Assembly: GCA_030248295.1 (NCBI GenBank)
Contig: JASANH010001043.1
Span: forward strand, 1-64,000
From: Mesodorylaimus sp. YZB2_4
Lineage: Eukaryota > Nematoda > Enoplea > Dorylaimida > Dorylaimidae
Length of the DNA stretch: 64,000 nucleotides
Reading direction: 5' to 3'
Notes under the pieces: generated by a model
The model's database searches: none
The model's input: only the letters and a program-made list of their open reading frames with translations
Told to the model about the DNA's origin: nothing
Part shown: positions 35,529 through 47,470 of the stretch, one piece after another
Layout of the letters: each line of letters opens with the position of its first letter
Numbering within the stretch: the first letter of the stretch is position 1
Translations under genes and position numbers: made by a program

Positions 35529-36017
35529 CGCCAGTCCAATTTACAGCGTTGTACCATTGCCCTTTCGCACCATGTGCGTATGGGGGCAACATGGGGGGTT
35601 TTTAGGATGTTTAACTCTCACGCGCCTGAGCATCTTCGTCTCGAGGGTCTGGGGTCTTGCCTGCTTATGTCAGGATAGCCTGGGCTGATGCGCCACGTGA
35701 GTGTGTTCTCGATGGTGGTCAGCCGAGACCACTTATTTTTCGTTGGTCATTTTCGACGTGTGGTTTTTTGTTTCTGTTTGGGTTTTTTTGTGGACTAGCT
35801 AGTTCTTCAAGTGCCTTGTTAACGGTTTTCTAAGGTAATCATCCCAGCCGGCTCTCAGCTGTAGCTTTAGCTCCGGGTCCGGTTTCGGGTTATTTGGGTT
35901 TTTTTTGTTCTCTTTACTTATTCCTTGGCAACGAATCTCGGTTAGGCGTTTGCTCAAGGAGTGGTCAGTATTTCGAATGGTGCTTATAAGTGCCTTACTT
36001 GAACTCAGGTAGGAAGT
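35529..36017 (+). other. Spacer between pol and the second reading frame
   Basis: About 490 bases without coding pattern. It contains T-rich runs (35760-35790, 35895-35915), which could serve as a splice acceptor or internal promoter for the downstream frame; no decisive signal was found. Confidence 0.4.
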
Positions 36018-39000
36018 TTGGCTTTCTGTGAATTGATCTCGTGTAATTTCGGGGACATGGGTGATTCGATGGAATTATCGAATATCCCAGTGATGACGGT
36101 GGCTATGACTGCCGCAACAGAAACAATTTCAGTTTCTGTTTCTGGGAGTGCCTCGCAGGTGACTCCCCCTATTCTAGGCGATTATACTATTGGGTCGGCG
36201 AGCGATCCGTATGGATCGCTGCCTATGGACATGGCCGTGGGTTTGCGCGACGTAGATCAGAAGATTCGCGATACGGCTCAACGGGTCGCGAAGCTGGATA
36301 GACAAGTGTCTTCTGGCTCCGTTTGCGCACCACTTCGCATTCCGGATACGGCTCGTATGGGTTTGGCGAGGGATGCCACAGCACAGAAGTTGGTGGCGTT
36401 TGGTTCGAGAGTGGTAAGTATGGCTGGCGTGCCTAGGGACTGACAGCAGCCCCTGGTCTTGGACCAAACCATCCGGGCCGGGCTGTTTAACGCAATGGCA
36501 GTACCAGGCATGCCAAACCAGCTGGCATTGTTCCAGTTGCACGCGTATTATCGCCAACATTTGAAGCGACACCCTTTGCTCGATGGCACACGATCGACCG
36601 TGGAGGTTATCACTGGCACCACATCGTTGGAAGTCATTTATGACACGTTCAGTAAGTTGGTTAACTTTGGGGATTCTGGTGGTGCGATCGCAGTGTTCAC
36701 AGTTGGTCCCGAGTGGGGTTCAGCTAGGTCGTCGTTCGCTGGAGCGGGAATACCGCTCGATCTCCTCGAAGATTTTGATGCTATTATGCCGAAGGATTGT
36801 ATGCCCATACTGGCGAGGCCCGAAGAATGTGATGGATCGGCGGAGATGGAACAGCTGGTGGACAGCCTCACCAGGTTGTTTGCCAGCTCGGATTCCCAGG
36901 CAATGAAATGCAGCACAGTGGACGAGCCTTATTCGAATGCCTGTTTGCCGAATCGGGTGGTAAGTGTACCCTTGTCGTGTGAGAAGTTCTTGTCTCTCTT
37001 TCAGACCAGTGAGATCTCGTTAGCGCATTACATCGTTTTGGTCAATAAATTGGGATACGCAGTTGTGATCGATACTAGGAGTCAGGGTGGCTCCCATTCG
37101 TTGTATCAGGTGCCCTTGATGGGGGTGGCTGTGCGATCAATCGCTGGGTAAGGTGTTTTGGTCCAAGTCGTGCGTCCAACGGGTAGAACAGACGTTGTGC
37201 ATGCGGTCTGGTATGGTAAGAAACACCTCATGTTTGGATGCTGTGTGGACACTGGGACTTGGACCAACTGTTTCGTCGCTGGATGAGGCCTTCCAGCGAA
37301 CTTACAGCTGGCTGAGCTGTTTCGGCTGCCTTCGCCTGGCAGGGATCCTTCGACCCTGGCTGGAGCGATTTCGGGCATATTTCCTTTTCCGTTTCAGAAA
37401 GCAGGATTGGTGAGCTTGTTCATTCCCACTGATCCGTTGGCCATGCCCACAGACCCTACCACGTTGAGGGGCTGTCTGGTGTTAGGCGCGTTGGCTGTGA
37501 TGGATCTGGCCATCGCGACCAGCGCGTTGCACGACTTGTGGTATTTGCATCCCGACGCCCTGCCGTTTTGGTTCATGGGTGCGGTACGGGTGGGGGTTTC
37601 TGTCGCCGACATGCCCCCTTCCTTGGTGGAGGTGGGTAGGTCGGTTGGCCCGTTACCCACCTGTTCGCAGTGCGGATCGCTGGGTTGTGTCTATGGTATG
37701 GTGGCGGCCGAATTTGATCGATACGACCTCTCGAAGGTCTCGGATGAACAAGCCGATTTGGTGCGCGATCTGATCGTCACCCGATGGGAGCTGCGGGGAC
37801 ATGAGGACGCGCGGGCCTTTGATGCTGGATGCCGTGGGGTGGCCCAGAACATTCCCTGTCTGGGTCCTCGCCCATTGGAATCGCCTACGTTACCATCACT
37901 GTTGCAGGGTGCAGCACAGCATGAGCCCGGCACAGCGTTCTTCATTCCCTCTGCGATCCTGGGTAGTATTCGTGAGAACCTGGAGATTCGCCCTCAGCGT
38001 GCTGATGCGTCTCCGGCGGACACACAACCACCACCACCTGGGTCTATTAAGGTTCGGCAGCGGTGGGAGAAATATTTGGCCTATTTGCAAGCATGCGGGT
38101 TTGCGGTCGACAAGATCCCACAGTCGCAATTCGCCTGCTGGGAAATGGCAAGGGCTGAGGCATATGGCCAGTTTGACGATACCACATCTTTGGTCACGGG
38201 TCGTCCATTGACGGCTTCCGCTGAACTGTACAGTAAGGTGAATATGTTGCCTTCGTCCTTGAGCATGGGTACCCTGTCTCTCCAGGATGCTATTTTACTG
38301 ACGCAGCCGGGGTTTCCGGCGGCTGAGTTGGCGCAGATTGTCTCCGCAGGGTTCCCTGCGGAGGGCGTGCCAATTTCTCAGCGTCGTGTCGCTGTTCCCG
38401 TTTACGAATTACAAACTGCCGGCCTGTCGTTTCATAAGTATCCTATGGCCCCTGAATCATTAGCATGGTGGGCATGCGACACATGGAAGTTGCAATGTTG
38501 CCAGGTTCTGACTCTTTTGCAGTCCCAGGAGCCCTAGAATCAGTCGTCTCGAATGCTTCAGGCCGTGGCGTGTGAACTCTTGGCTTTGCACGCCTGGACT
38601 ATGGGGCAGTTGATGGACACTGATCGGGGAAATCGCTATCGGTGCCCGCCGCACGAGTGGTTGGCGGCTTCATTGGAAGTTGTAGCGTTTGTTGCGAACT
38701 CGTTTTATCGAGTTACTGAGTCCGAATACCGTTCGTTGCATGGTCGGGGTGCGGATGGCCGATCGTGGGCATTTTGGCCCTCCCCGTTGGGCACGTGTGC
38801 GGTTCTGGTTCCGATTTCGAAGTTGGATTCCTCTCGGTTACTGCGGAAACATCGGGATTTGCTCCCCACCAGGTATGATGACCAACATTTGGGTTTATCA
38901 GTTGGGGTTTCTTTGCCAGGGTCGTCAACACCGTATTACCAGTTAGTGTCGACCAAGAATGCACATTTGCTGTCCTTCGGGCTGATCTTCCTCAAATACG

Positions 39001-40409
39001 TTTCGCATGCGTACACGGTCAAGTATGGCGACCTGTTTTCTTCGTCATTCATGGTCGATCCGGCTCGACCTGGCACGCCGATTGCTATTGCGGCGTCGTT
39101 GCGGTTGCCCCAATGGTTTCTAGAGATTTTGCATGCGCCGGGTACAACCCCTGTTTTTGATCTTTTTCAGAAAGTACTGGATACCGAGTTCTGTGTTCCC
39201 ACTGGTTACCCGCAGCTACCGCCAGCGTCGGCGACTGCGTCCTCAGCACCTTTAGCGCAAATTCTCGATGCAGGACGAGACTCAGATCCCGACACGCGCA
39301 AGCATCGCCGGAGGCAGCGACAGGCGTCTCGTTCTCGCTCACGACATTCGTACCCTCGACGTGATGATTATCGGAAACCACCCCCCCCCCCTGGGGTTGG
39401 TGCGGCTGGTTCGGGTTCCGGGGCCGGATATGTTTCATCTGGTTCCAGGACCTTCTATTCTAGTTCTGGTCAGCAACAATCTTCGACTTCAACCTCCACA
39501 GGGTCTGGACAGCAGTCTGGGTCCCAGCGGTCGGGGTTGGCCCTGGTGGGGGAGGAGATGTCCCCTGTGGCTCCCCCTCGCGTGGGTGGTTCCTCTGGTT
39601 CTGCCTTCGCTCCCGACGAATGTGCCAGGCCAGAGTTCGATTTTTCCGGATATTGTGGAATGGACGGGTTTAGATGCGGCTACTTCGTGCGATTTGGGTT
39701 CGGAGTCAAGTGCCGCTTTGTCCGATATTTTTCTTCATTGCCTGGTGGTGGGTAAGCCTGCTCCCATTTCGTCTCAAGCGCCTTTTTCGGGGCGCCCGCC
39801 AAGGTGGAGCCAAGGTGAGTTCCTTTTGATTCCTATCTCCCCGCTGGTGTTGACTTCCCCAACGTCCTTTGGGGATCTGAATTGTGTCCCTTTTGGGCCC
39901 CCGGGCGAGGTGCTTCCCCAGTGGAGTGCCCTGTATTATGTTCCGTTATGCCTACGCTCCGATTACCCCAAGTATGGGAAGGAATTGCGATTTGATTGTC
40001 CCAGCGTGGTTGGATTCCGCCACTCGGGCCATGGGCAGCTCCGCTATGTGGTGCATAAGCCCTTGCTACATTGACCGGCTTATCCCATGGTTCACCACAC
40101 GATTTTTGATTTGACTGGAGTGCCCTTAGATAGGTCGTGGTCGGTTTTGGACTGGCCTTCTCGTAGGCCGTTTCCTTCGTTTGCGGCTTGGGTGGTTAGT
40201 CGGGGGGTCATCGGTTTCAGGCTGCACGGGCGATGTGGATTTCGCGTCTCAAACGCCTGTCTACGTATCAATTGGCTATGTACTTTCTTGATGAGCGCTG
40301 GGGAGGTGTCCCCTTCAGCAATGACGTCTCGCTTGCCTCTATGGGATTCGCCCGTCCCGGTTCTGGGGCGCCACCTCGACGTCGGCAGCTGGCGCCCCCT
40401 GCATTGTAG
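36018..40409 (+). pseudogene. Second large reading frame (about 1,460 codons), unknown family
   Basis: From 36018 to about 39640 a single frame is open apart from four stops (36441 TGA, 37149 TAA, about 37284 TGA, 38535 TAG). It then continues one frame over to about 40225, with a stop at 40072, and in a third frame to AMYFLDERWGGVPFSND and a stop near 40409. The pattern of rare stops between long protein-like stretches implies one former protein. Notable parts: a CSQCGSLGC cluster (about 37660), and an Arg/Ser-rich basic tail (RKHRRRQRQASRSRSRHSYP, about 39300) followed by proline and Gly/Ser/Gln low complexity. I saw no signal peptide, membrane anchor or fusion motif, so it is not an obvious envelope protein. 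The basic tail suggests nucleic acid binding. Function unknown. Confidence 0.6.
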
Positions 40410-41329
40410 ACGGTTTCGTTGATGGGTGGGGGGACGGATGGTGGCCATTATTGGGCTCCCCCCTTCGAGTCGTTGTGGTTTCGTCTGATTCCGTCTACTA
40501 CTGTTGACTAACCTGTTTGTTTGTTTAGGGCTTAACCCTGGACCGCCTTGGTTTTAGCCCCCCAGCCGTCTGGTAATTTCGTTTGATTTCACGTATTTTT
40601 TTTGCGTATTCTCTTCTCGCTGGATCAATATTTTCCTCATAGCGAATTTTACCGCCTGGTTTGTCTTCATCTTGAACCGGGTCACAGGGTCTGGGACTTT
40701 CCTGGGCTCTGTGCCGCACACCTCGGATGTTGGTATCTGAGGCGCGCCCGACTGGACTTGGGTTCTGGTCGGGTAGGGATTCGGGGGACCTAACGGGTCC
40801 TGGGGGGTTGGTGTCTGATTCTGCCGACCCTTCTGGAGACCCTGGCCGCCGCTGGACAATTGGTGTCTGATTCTGCCCTATGCTCTGGCTGGTGGCGAGT
40901 GTCTGGACCCCCGGTGTCTGATTCCGCCAGGGGCTCTGGGCACTCGAGGGAGGTTTGGCGTGCGCTCTTTCTTTCAGCCTCCGTCGCCTGCAGTCACTGA
41001 AGCCACAACGCCTAGTGATCTTTCGTGATTGCTCAGTGATCTTGGGGTGATGGGCTGCGTTGCGTTGAGTGTTGCTGCCGTAGGCCTCCCATGTTTGCGT
41101 TCCTTGTAGACCCCTAGGGCCGTCGGAGGGTAGCCAGCCGCGCCTGCCTTGGTTCGCTTAACCCCTTTTGGTGGACTTTTTGGTCTGCCGGGTTTGGTGT
41201 TGGGATCTCCTGGTCATCCCTGATTCCCGTTGCCTTTACCTGATGGACCCAGACATTTATCGGTCTGGTGTGCCCCCTTATCTGGACGTGCCCCTCGTTT
41301 CACGGGAAGCGCGGGGTCACGCTTCTTTT
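40410..41329 (+). other. Non-coding 3' region of the 15.4-kb element
   Basis: No reading frame recognised. GGTGTCTGATTCTGCC or a near copy occurs at about 40809, 40861 and 40908, a degenerate repeat of roughly 50 bp. Confidence 0.5.
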
Positions 41330-41343
41330 AAGGAGAGAAGGAG
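41330..41343 (+). other. Polypurine tract
   Basis: AAGGAGAGAAGGAG lies directly before the 3' LTR, the expected place and composition for the plus-strand primer. Confidence 0.8.
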
Positions 41344-41727
41344 TGTAATAGGCGTGGATACACTTGTCTGCACCTATCAGTGCACTGGTTCAGGGAACTG
41401 GTCTGCCTCTCCTAGGTCAGGGCCAGGCACGAGGCCGAGAGTGATATCGAGGCCGAGTGACTGGTTTGGTTTGCAGGAATTGGGCGGTGACTGGTATTGA
41501 GTTCCTGGTCTGAATTGCACTCTGGGCAATTCAGGCTCAGGACCATCAGAACCTCCGTCAGGATCGACACGTGCGGCCGCCCTCTGAGTTGTGAGCCTAA
41601 ACGGCCCTTGTGTGTGATTGACGAATAAACGATACACGAGGCGTCGTGGGCTACGTGGGTTCATTCCTGTGGCTAAGGCCGTCCACTGGCTTGTCCTAGT
41701 TTGTCCTGGGATAGGCTAAGGATTTCA
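41344..41727 (+). repeat. 3' LTR of the 15.4-kb element
   Basis: 384 bp, same ends as the 5' LTR, with 13 extra bases near its start (around GCACTGGTTCAGG). Followed by the target-site copy CTAG. Confidence 0.93.
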
Positions 41728-41731
41728 CTAG

Positions 41732-42209
41732 CATACAACATTGATACACAGGATGATAATGGCGCCACATTCAAATCACAAGGACATCACAACCTCACTA
41801 CAACTCGCCGGGGGCACAATAAGTGATCGATCCCGATCACATGCCCACACTCCTTACTCTTATCTGATTCATCTTATGCAATCCAGCCCTATCACACGCG
41901 CCACACCAATGGCGCTTAGCCTATCCAGACCAGACCAGACAAGTCACAAGCAGAAATATGTATGTACAACGCATGCCGTGTTTCACGCCCAAAACATTCC
42001 GACTCCAATTCATTTCTTCAGCTCCCCTCCATAGCGAGCTGGTGGCTGGACATTAGCCCGCAATCCGTATCTGCCGCCCTCCTGTCCTCGCACTACTGCT
42101 GGAGCGCTCGCCTTGACTCGCCCCGACCGACCTTGACCACCCGTGGATGTTGTGTTGTCTGCGCCTGCGTGGCTGTGGTTGTTGAGGGCACCTGGGCTTC
42201 TCCACTCGT
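41732..42209. other. No gene recognised
   Basis: Sequence between the 3' LTR target site and the next Gypsy fragment. Nothing recognisable; the last part may be the 3' end of the minus-strand Gypsy element. Confidence 0.35.
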
Positions 42210-44700
42210 CATCAGTACCGCTGGTATGGTCGGTGTCGGAGTCGTTGATGGTCCTGGCGAGCTAGAAGAAGGAATGCTGGGTGTAGGGGCCTGATCTCCA
42301 CCACCGACGTCCACAATCGCGACGTCCCTTGAACCCTCTGAACGCGGTACTTGGCCCCCAAGCTCACATCTCCTCTGGCGGGGCTATCCACTAAAAGTTG
42401 TGCTTCCTCCCTGCTTTTTTCTATCTGACCGGGTGTTGTAGGTCTTCTCGGGTCTTGCGCTGGTCTATCAGGACTCCTAACCACCTCTGGCACTGGCTCG
42501 ACTGGCGCACCTGAACATCACGAATTTCTTGCGCTGTCTCCAGGGTTCTAGGTACTGCATCAGCCTGCGCTCCTCCTGGTTGAACTCCGATGTCCTCATC
42601 GTCATCCCCATCCTCCCCGAAACCTGAAGGTAATTGACAAGGTGCAACGCATGGCTTTACACGATTCGTGTGCACGAGCAGTCTTGCCGCTGCGGGATCG
42701 TTTCACAATCGAATGACAAGGTTAATTGGGTGGGTATGGCTACCTCGAGGTATAGGCCACCCCATTTCCGGTTTGAACTTCGCGCCAACCCCTCTCCTTT
42801 CCAGCCTCAACCACACCGGATAATTCACTTCAAATTTAGGCATAGAAGCTGTCCTGTCAAAATTTTTCTTCTGCCTATGCTGCATTTCCCGCAGGTTCTG
42901 ATAGATGAATCTCTTTATGATACCTAGCCTATCGATCATCTTCGCCACGTACTGAGAGTGATTCCGAGTATCCGGAGGAGTATCTCTCAACTCACCAGGC
43001 AGTTTAGGCTCTCTGCTATATAGAACAGTGTACGGTGAATGTCCAGTGGTCCTTTGGACAGACGACCGGTACGCGAACAAGATAAACGGCAAACCTTCAT
43101 CCCAACCCTGTTGTCTTTTGTTGACATGGACGTCTAACATTGTTCCAATAATCTTATTACACCGCTCTGTCTGACCATTGCACCGAGGGTGATAACCCGA
43201 AGTGGTAGTTATTTTTATGTCGCAGACTTTGCACACCTCTTTCATGACCTCAGACAAAAACTGTGGTCCTTCGTCCTTGAGCAGCTGATGACACGCTCCA
43301 TGACGACAGATGACCTCACGCAAAAATGCATTCGCGACAGTAGGGGCTTCCGAATTCGGTAAGGGCACCGCCTCCACCCACCGAGAGAAATAATCTGTTC
43401 TGATTCCGCCTACGCGTGACTGGTAAGGGTCCTAGCGAGTCAACCCCAATGCGCTCCCAGGGACCCGCAGAAGGGAAAGGTTGCAAGGACGCTTTTCCTT
43501 TCCCAGGAGCCTCCTTGAACCTAGCGCACAAGGCGCACCTTTTCACGAAATGCCCAGTATCCTTGTAATAACCATCCAGTAGTACCGAGCGGACAACTTC
43601 GCGAATGTCTTGGCTATACCGAAATGAGCGGCAAAGACGTCCCCATGACATTGCTGCAGGATCTCCAACCGCAGGTGCCTAGAGACCACAGCCTGCACGG
43701 TCGGATCTGCCGTCTTACCGCACTTGGTAATGTTCACTAACACGCCATCACGAATGGCAAAACGAGGTTTCTCCAAGAAAAACTGCTAAGCCAATGCATC
43801 ATTCAGAGGCAAGATCCCATGCTCGACGAAACTCATGCGCTGATGCAACAACGGGTCTGTTCTCTGCTCTGCGGCGAACTCATTCCACTTGACCGTTCCT
43901 CAATTCAATCCTTCGTTGTGCAAGCGTGTAAAAACCTCATTCACCCGAGCCTGATGGTCCTCAAAGGTCGCACCAAAGACCATAATGTCATCCATATACA
44001 CTTAACATATTTCGCATTGCATTCCCGCAAACACGCTGTCCATCAACTTCTGGAACGTGTTGGCCGAATTCCTCAGGCCAAATGGGAGCACCTTGAACTG
44101 ATAATGCCCACTAGGCACTGTAAATGCTGTCTTCTTACTATCCTCCGTTGACAACCTAATCTGGTGAAATGCGCTCATCAAGTCAAGCGTAGAAAACCAC
44201 TTTGCACCATGCAAAGAGTCCAGAATATCGTCTAATTTGGGCAGAGGATACTAATCACTAACTGTGTGACTATTCAGTTTCCTGTAGTCAACACAGAACC
44301 TCATCTAACCGCCTTTTTCCTGGCCGACACTATTTGTGACGAATATGGGCTATTATATTCCTCAATCTAGCCCGCCCCAAGCATTTTGTCTATCAACTGT
44401 CTCACAATTGGCCTCTGATAAAATGGTACGCGCCTTGGAGGAAGATGTACTGGCGGAGTCTTGCCAGTGTTAACCACATGTGTGACTGGAGACCTGACTG
44501 GCGTCAGCTCCGCATCCGAGGTCGCAAAACTGCCTTTCCTGGCCCACCCGGCCAGAAATCTCCTCATTTCCTGTGCCTGACCAGCGGTCAGATTGCGGTT
44601 AGAAAACCTTAGCTGTTTGATGATATCAAATGCACTTCCCCCTATCTTCAAAATTTCTATAGGCCGACTTTTCTCAAATTTACCAACTTTAAAGTTCCCA
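42210..44700 (-). pseudogene. Ty3/Gypsy pol fragment lacking RNase H
   Basis: On the minus strand: the end of the protease-RT linker (PPRRVPFYQRPIVRQLIDKM, 44400), then RT with WFSTLDLMSAFHQIRLSTED and VLPFGLRNSANTFQKLM (44214-44040) and a YMDDIMVFG active site near 43985. Directly after the RT thumb (about 43900) the sequence jumps to integrase: HGDVFAAHFGIAKTF, CALCARFK, GVDSLGPLPV, DEGPQFLSEVM and CNGQTERCNKIIG (43650-43140). It then runs to a VHTNRVKPC-like end near 42670 and an acidic tail. RNase H is missing. Stops and frame changes are frequent. It belongs to a different lineage from the 15.4-kb element. No LTRs were identified. Confidence 0.85.
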
Positions 44701-45383
44701 CTTCATTATTTAATAGATCTCTAGACATACTTACTTAGAGTCACTGGATATAGAAGCAGCAACGATTCTCACAAAACCCGTCGGCAGTTGACAAAAATGT
44801 TTCGGCAGTCATACACTTCAAATTGGTAGCACTAAAAGAAGCAAAAAGCCTAAACTACTCAAATAGGCAAAAAAGAGCGAGGTACATACAGTACATACGG
44901 AGATCCTCACCTGTTTCCAGCTTTTTTCCTTATTCCGCTTCATTTTAAAAACATGGGTCTAATATTTTAGCGATTTCTTCTAAGCGACCAGCATTTTCCT
45001 AAAAAAAAAGGAAAATAAAACAACCCTAAGATAAACTAAAAACCTACAAAAAATGCTGCTCAAAACACATAAAAAGATAATTTACCAAAATCATAATTAA
45101 ACTCACTCGAAATCCATGAATTTTGAAGCCGCACACTCTTCGGAACGAAGAGCGATCCCAGGGTCCGATCTCTACAGCGAGTATAGACCCTCGCACGCAC
45201 CCTCGCACGCTATGAAGATCGAACCTGCTGTAGGTGCGAGGGTGGCAATCTTCTCCATGCTACCCCAGCGGAGCGACGGGGGGTAGCATAGTACACATGC
45301 AACGTTTAACGACTTTCGACTGGCGAGAAATGGCCATTCGACCGCGTCATATTTGTCTGCTTTTAGCGCGAATGCGGATAACT
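44701..45383. other. No gene; contains a hairpin
   Basis: AT-rich to 45120. At 45256-45288 ATGCTACCCC and GGGGTAGCAT form a short inverted repeat. GCGAGGGT-like motifs recur at 45185-45245. No coding pattern seen. Confidence 0.4.
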
Positions 45384-45396
45384 CCCCGTTCGACAG

Positions 45397-46910
45397 GAGG
45401 GGCTGATCGCAGGAACAGGAACGATCCTGCGCGCAGGAACGGGGTCTAAAATCAGGAACAGGAACGAAATAGCAGCCCATTGATGCTCAGGTACAGTTTA
45501 TTTTTACGCACGCTGGCGCTAATTACGAAAAATCTAATTGTTCGTGATTGAAACAGTGAGAGATAATTGATGGTCAGGTACAATAAGATTCGATACGACC
45601 TGGCGGCAATTACGAAAACGTTGGGTTTCTAGACAACAAAAAACAAGATCGCAATCAAAAAGCGTATCATTCACATCTAGGGCGTGAAACCTACAATCAC
45701 AGCAAATTTTCGCGACCAACAGAACCACAGTAATCATCATTACGATGGTCCATTGATAAAATACTCGGTACTTTTGCTGTTTGGTCTCCAAGATAGGTTG
45801 CCTTACGATTGGGCTGACATTAGGCTTATGTTTAGTCTGGTGTAAGGTTAGGCTTGGGATGATATGCTGGAATAAGGCTTTTAAGCTAGCCTTATTCCAG
45901 CTTTTGCCTGAGGACCAAACGGCAAAAGCGCCTAATCCTCTACATGAACCGATCTACCTGAGTTTGGGTAGCTGACTGATTCTGTGGACCAGAAATGTGT
46001 AGGTGACTAATAGGGCACGGGCTTTTCTCGAATTTCGCCTTCGCGGGCTCTAGCAGACACTTGGCGGTGCAAAATGGATGGCGACTGACCTGTCCAAGTC
46101 GGCGTGTGCGCGCCTAGTAATGACGTCAAGCGAGGCCCGTGACGAATTGAAATAAAATAAAATACCAAATGATTTCTCGTAATATTTATTGGATTCATTC
46201 ACTCAATGGAAAACAAGCATAAAATTTGAGCAATTTCATTTTTTGAACAGCTTTTCGCTCCATTTTGGTTCAATTTTATTTTGACGTATGACGTAATTAC
46301 TAGGCGCGCACACGCCGACTTGGACAGGTCAATCGCCATCCATTTCGCACCGCCAAGTTTCTGCTAGAGCCCGCGAAGCCAAAATTCGAGAAAAGCGCGT
46401 GCCTTATTAGAAGCTTATAACGTACAGACGTAGAGATTTATACAGTACACATCAGGGTTTGGGGTATCCATATTCTGGTACACTTCCAGTGCGTATAGAC
46501 TGCCGGGTATTTCTAGTCATTCAAGATGACGGTATCATGGCAGAATAGTTCATCGTCGAAGCTGTTGCTCTTTGAGTTCAGAACTCTTTTTCTTTTGTTG
46601 CACTTTCAAAATTGAACTGGAACTTGGTTTGACGAACCCATTCGTTCACCTATCGCACTTTAAAATCCACGTCTTTTTCTCGATCTCAGTTGCAGTCATT
46701 TTGTTTCTAGCTCACATCAAAATACACAGCGAAATAACATTACAATCGACAGGATTCAGACTGAATATCTTTCATAAAATGCGCCAATTCGCGTAAAAGC
46801 ACACTGTACCTGAGCATCAAGGGGCTGCTACTCTCGTTCCTGTTCCTGCTTTTAGACCCCGTTCCCGCGCGCAGGATCGTTCCTGTTCCTGTTCCTGCGA
46901 TTAGCCCCTC
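45397..46910. mobile_element. 1.5-kb terminal-inverted-repeat element with 11-13 bp target duplication
   Basis: Ends GAGGGGCTGATCGCAGGAAC and, inverted, AGCCCCTC with CCTGCGATT. The inverted repeats extend about 105 bp (45397-45500 and 46805-46910) and include AGGAACAGGAACGA and GATGCTCAGGTACAGT. CCCCGTTCGACAG occurs directly outside both ends (45384-45396 and 46911-46923). No transposase is encoded, so it is non-autonomous. A smaller MITE is nested inside. Confidence 0.8.
46007..46410. mobile_element. Nested 0.4-kb MITE
   Basis: About 120-bp inverted repeats: the left arm (46007-46126) starts CTAATAGGGCACGGGC and the right arm (about 46280-46410), read in reverse, starts CTAATAAGGCACGCGC. 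Both share CTTGGCGGTGC and CCTGTCCAAGTCGGCGTG. About 150 bp lie between the arms. No coding content. It can fold into a long hairpin. Confidence 0.8.
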
Positions 46911-46948
46911 CCCCGTTCGACAGCGGTGGTTTCGTTATTGAGAAGTAT

Positions 46949-47470
46949 GTGCCAAGGACAAAAATGTCTTGTAAGTCTCGCTACGAATGCAACGAGGATT
47001 TATTTCGTGATATGGTAACGAATGACGAATTGAATGCGCGGGAAGTTCTCGAAAAGTTGGTTCAGAAGGAAGAAACTGCCCCTCCAAACTGCGCTTGCAT
47101 CAGTTGTTCATGCAAACGTAAACTGCAAACTGTTTTCTCTGCGGATGAGAAGCCTGTTTTCCAGAATTCCGCAGATACAAACGCATCTCTTTTGCAGGAG
47201 GTTGTGCAGCTATGCAAGGAAATTTTCAAAAAGATCACGTCCGTCACAAAAAATTAGGGGAAGCGGAACGCTAATTGCGTCATACAAAGCCAAGGAGAAG
47301 GAGTTGCGATCAAATGTTGCTGGGGACGAAATAAAACGAAACGGAAAGCTAAATTCAAGGAAGAGGAAATGGCTCTTTTGCGTAGCAAGCGGAAATATTT
47401 CAAAGAATTGCAAGCAGGAATTAAAGAAGGTGTCGAAGCAGAAGCGAAGCATTCACAGACCCTAGTAAGT
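46949..47470 (+). CDS. Hypothetical small protein with Cys-rich and coiled-coil parts
   Basis: MPRTKMSCKSRYECNEDLF begins a 102-codon frame with CACISCSC and a helix-forming end (LLQEVVQLCKEIFKKI). Beyond its stop at 47257 another frame reads KFKEEEMALLRSKRKYFKEL and ends at a GTAAGT donor (47466), so it may be a broken or spliced gene. The 1.5-kb inverted-repeat element sits just upstream of its start, in what would be its promoter. Not recognised. Confidence 0.3.

Larger units (their letters stand above)
26330..41727 (+). mobile_element. Complete 15.4-kb Ty3/Gypsy-type LTR retrotransposon with PWWP-tailed pol
   Basis: Two LTRs beginning TGTAATAGGCG and ending GGATTTCA flank the element. 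CTAG is found immediately outside both ends (26326-26329 and 41728-41731), a 4-bp target duplication. After the 5' LTR come a primer site, a leader, gag, zinc knuckles, protease, RT, RNase H, a long acidic spacer, integrase and a PWWP domain; then about 490 bp of non-coding sequence, a second reading frame of about 1,460 codons, a 0.9-kb tail and a polypurine tract. It is two to three times the usual Gypsy length. Stops and frameshifts occur throughout, so this copy is not active. Confidence 0.92.

Noticed and set aside
36018..40409. Envelope protein in the giant element
   Set aside because: No signal peptide, membrane anchor or fusion-like segment was seen; the basic SR-rich tail is unlike an envelope.
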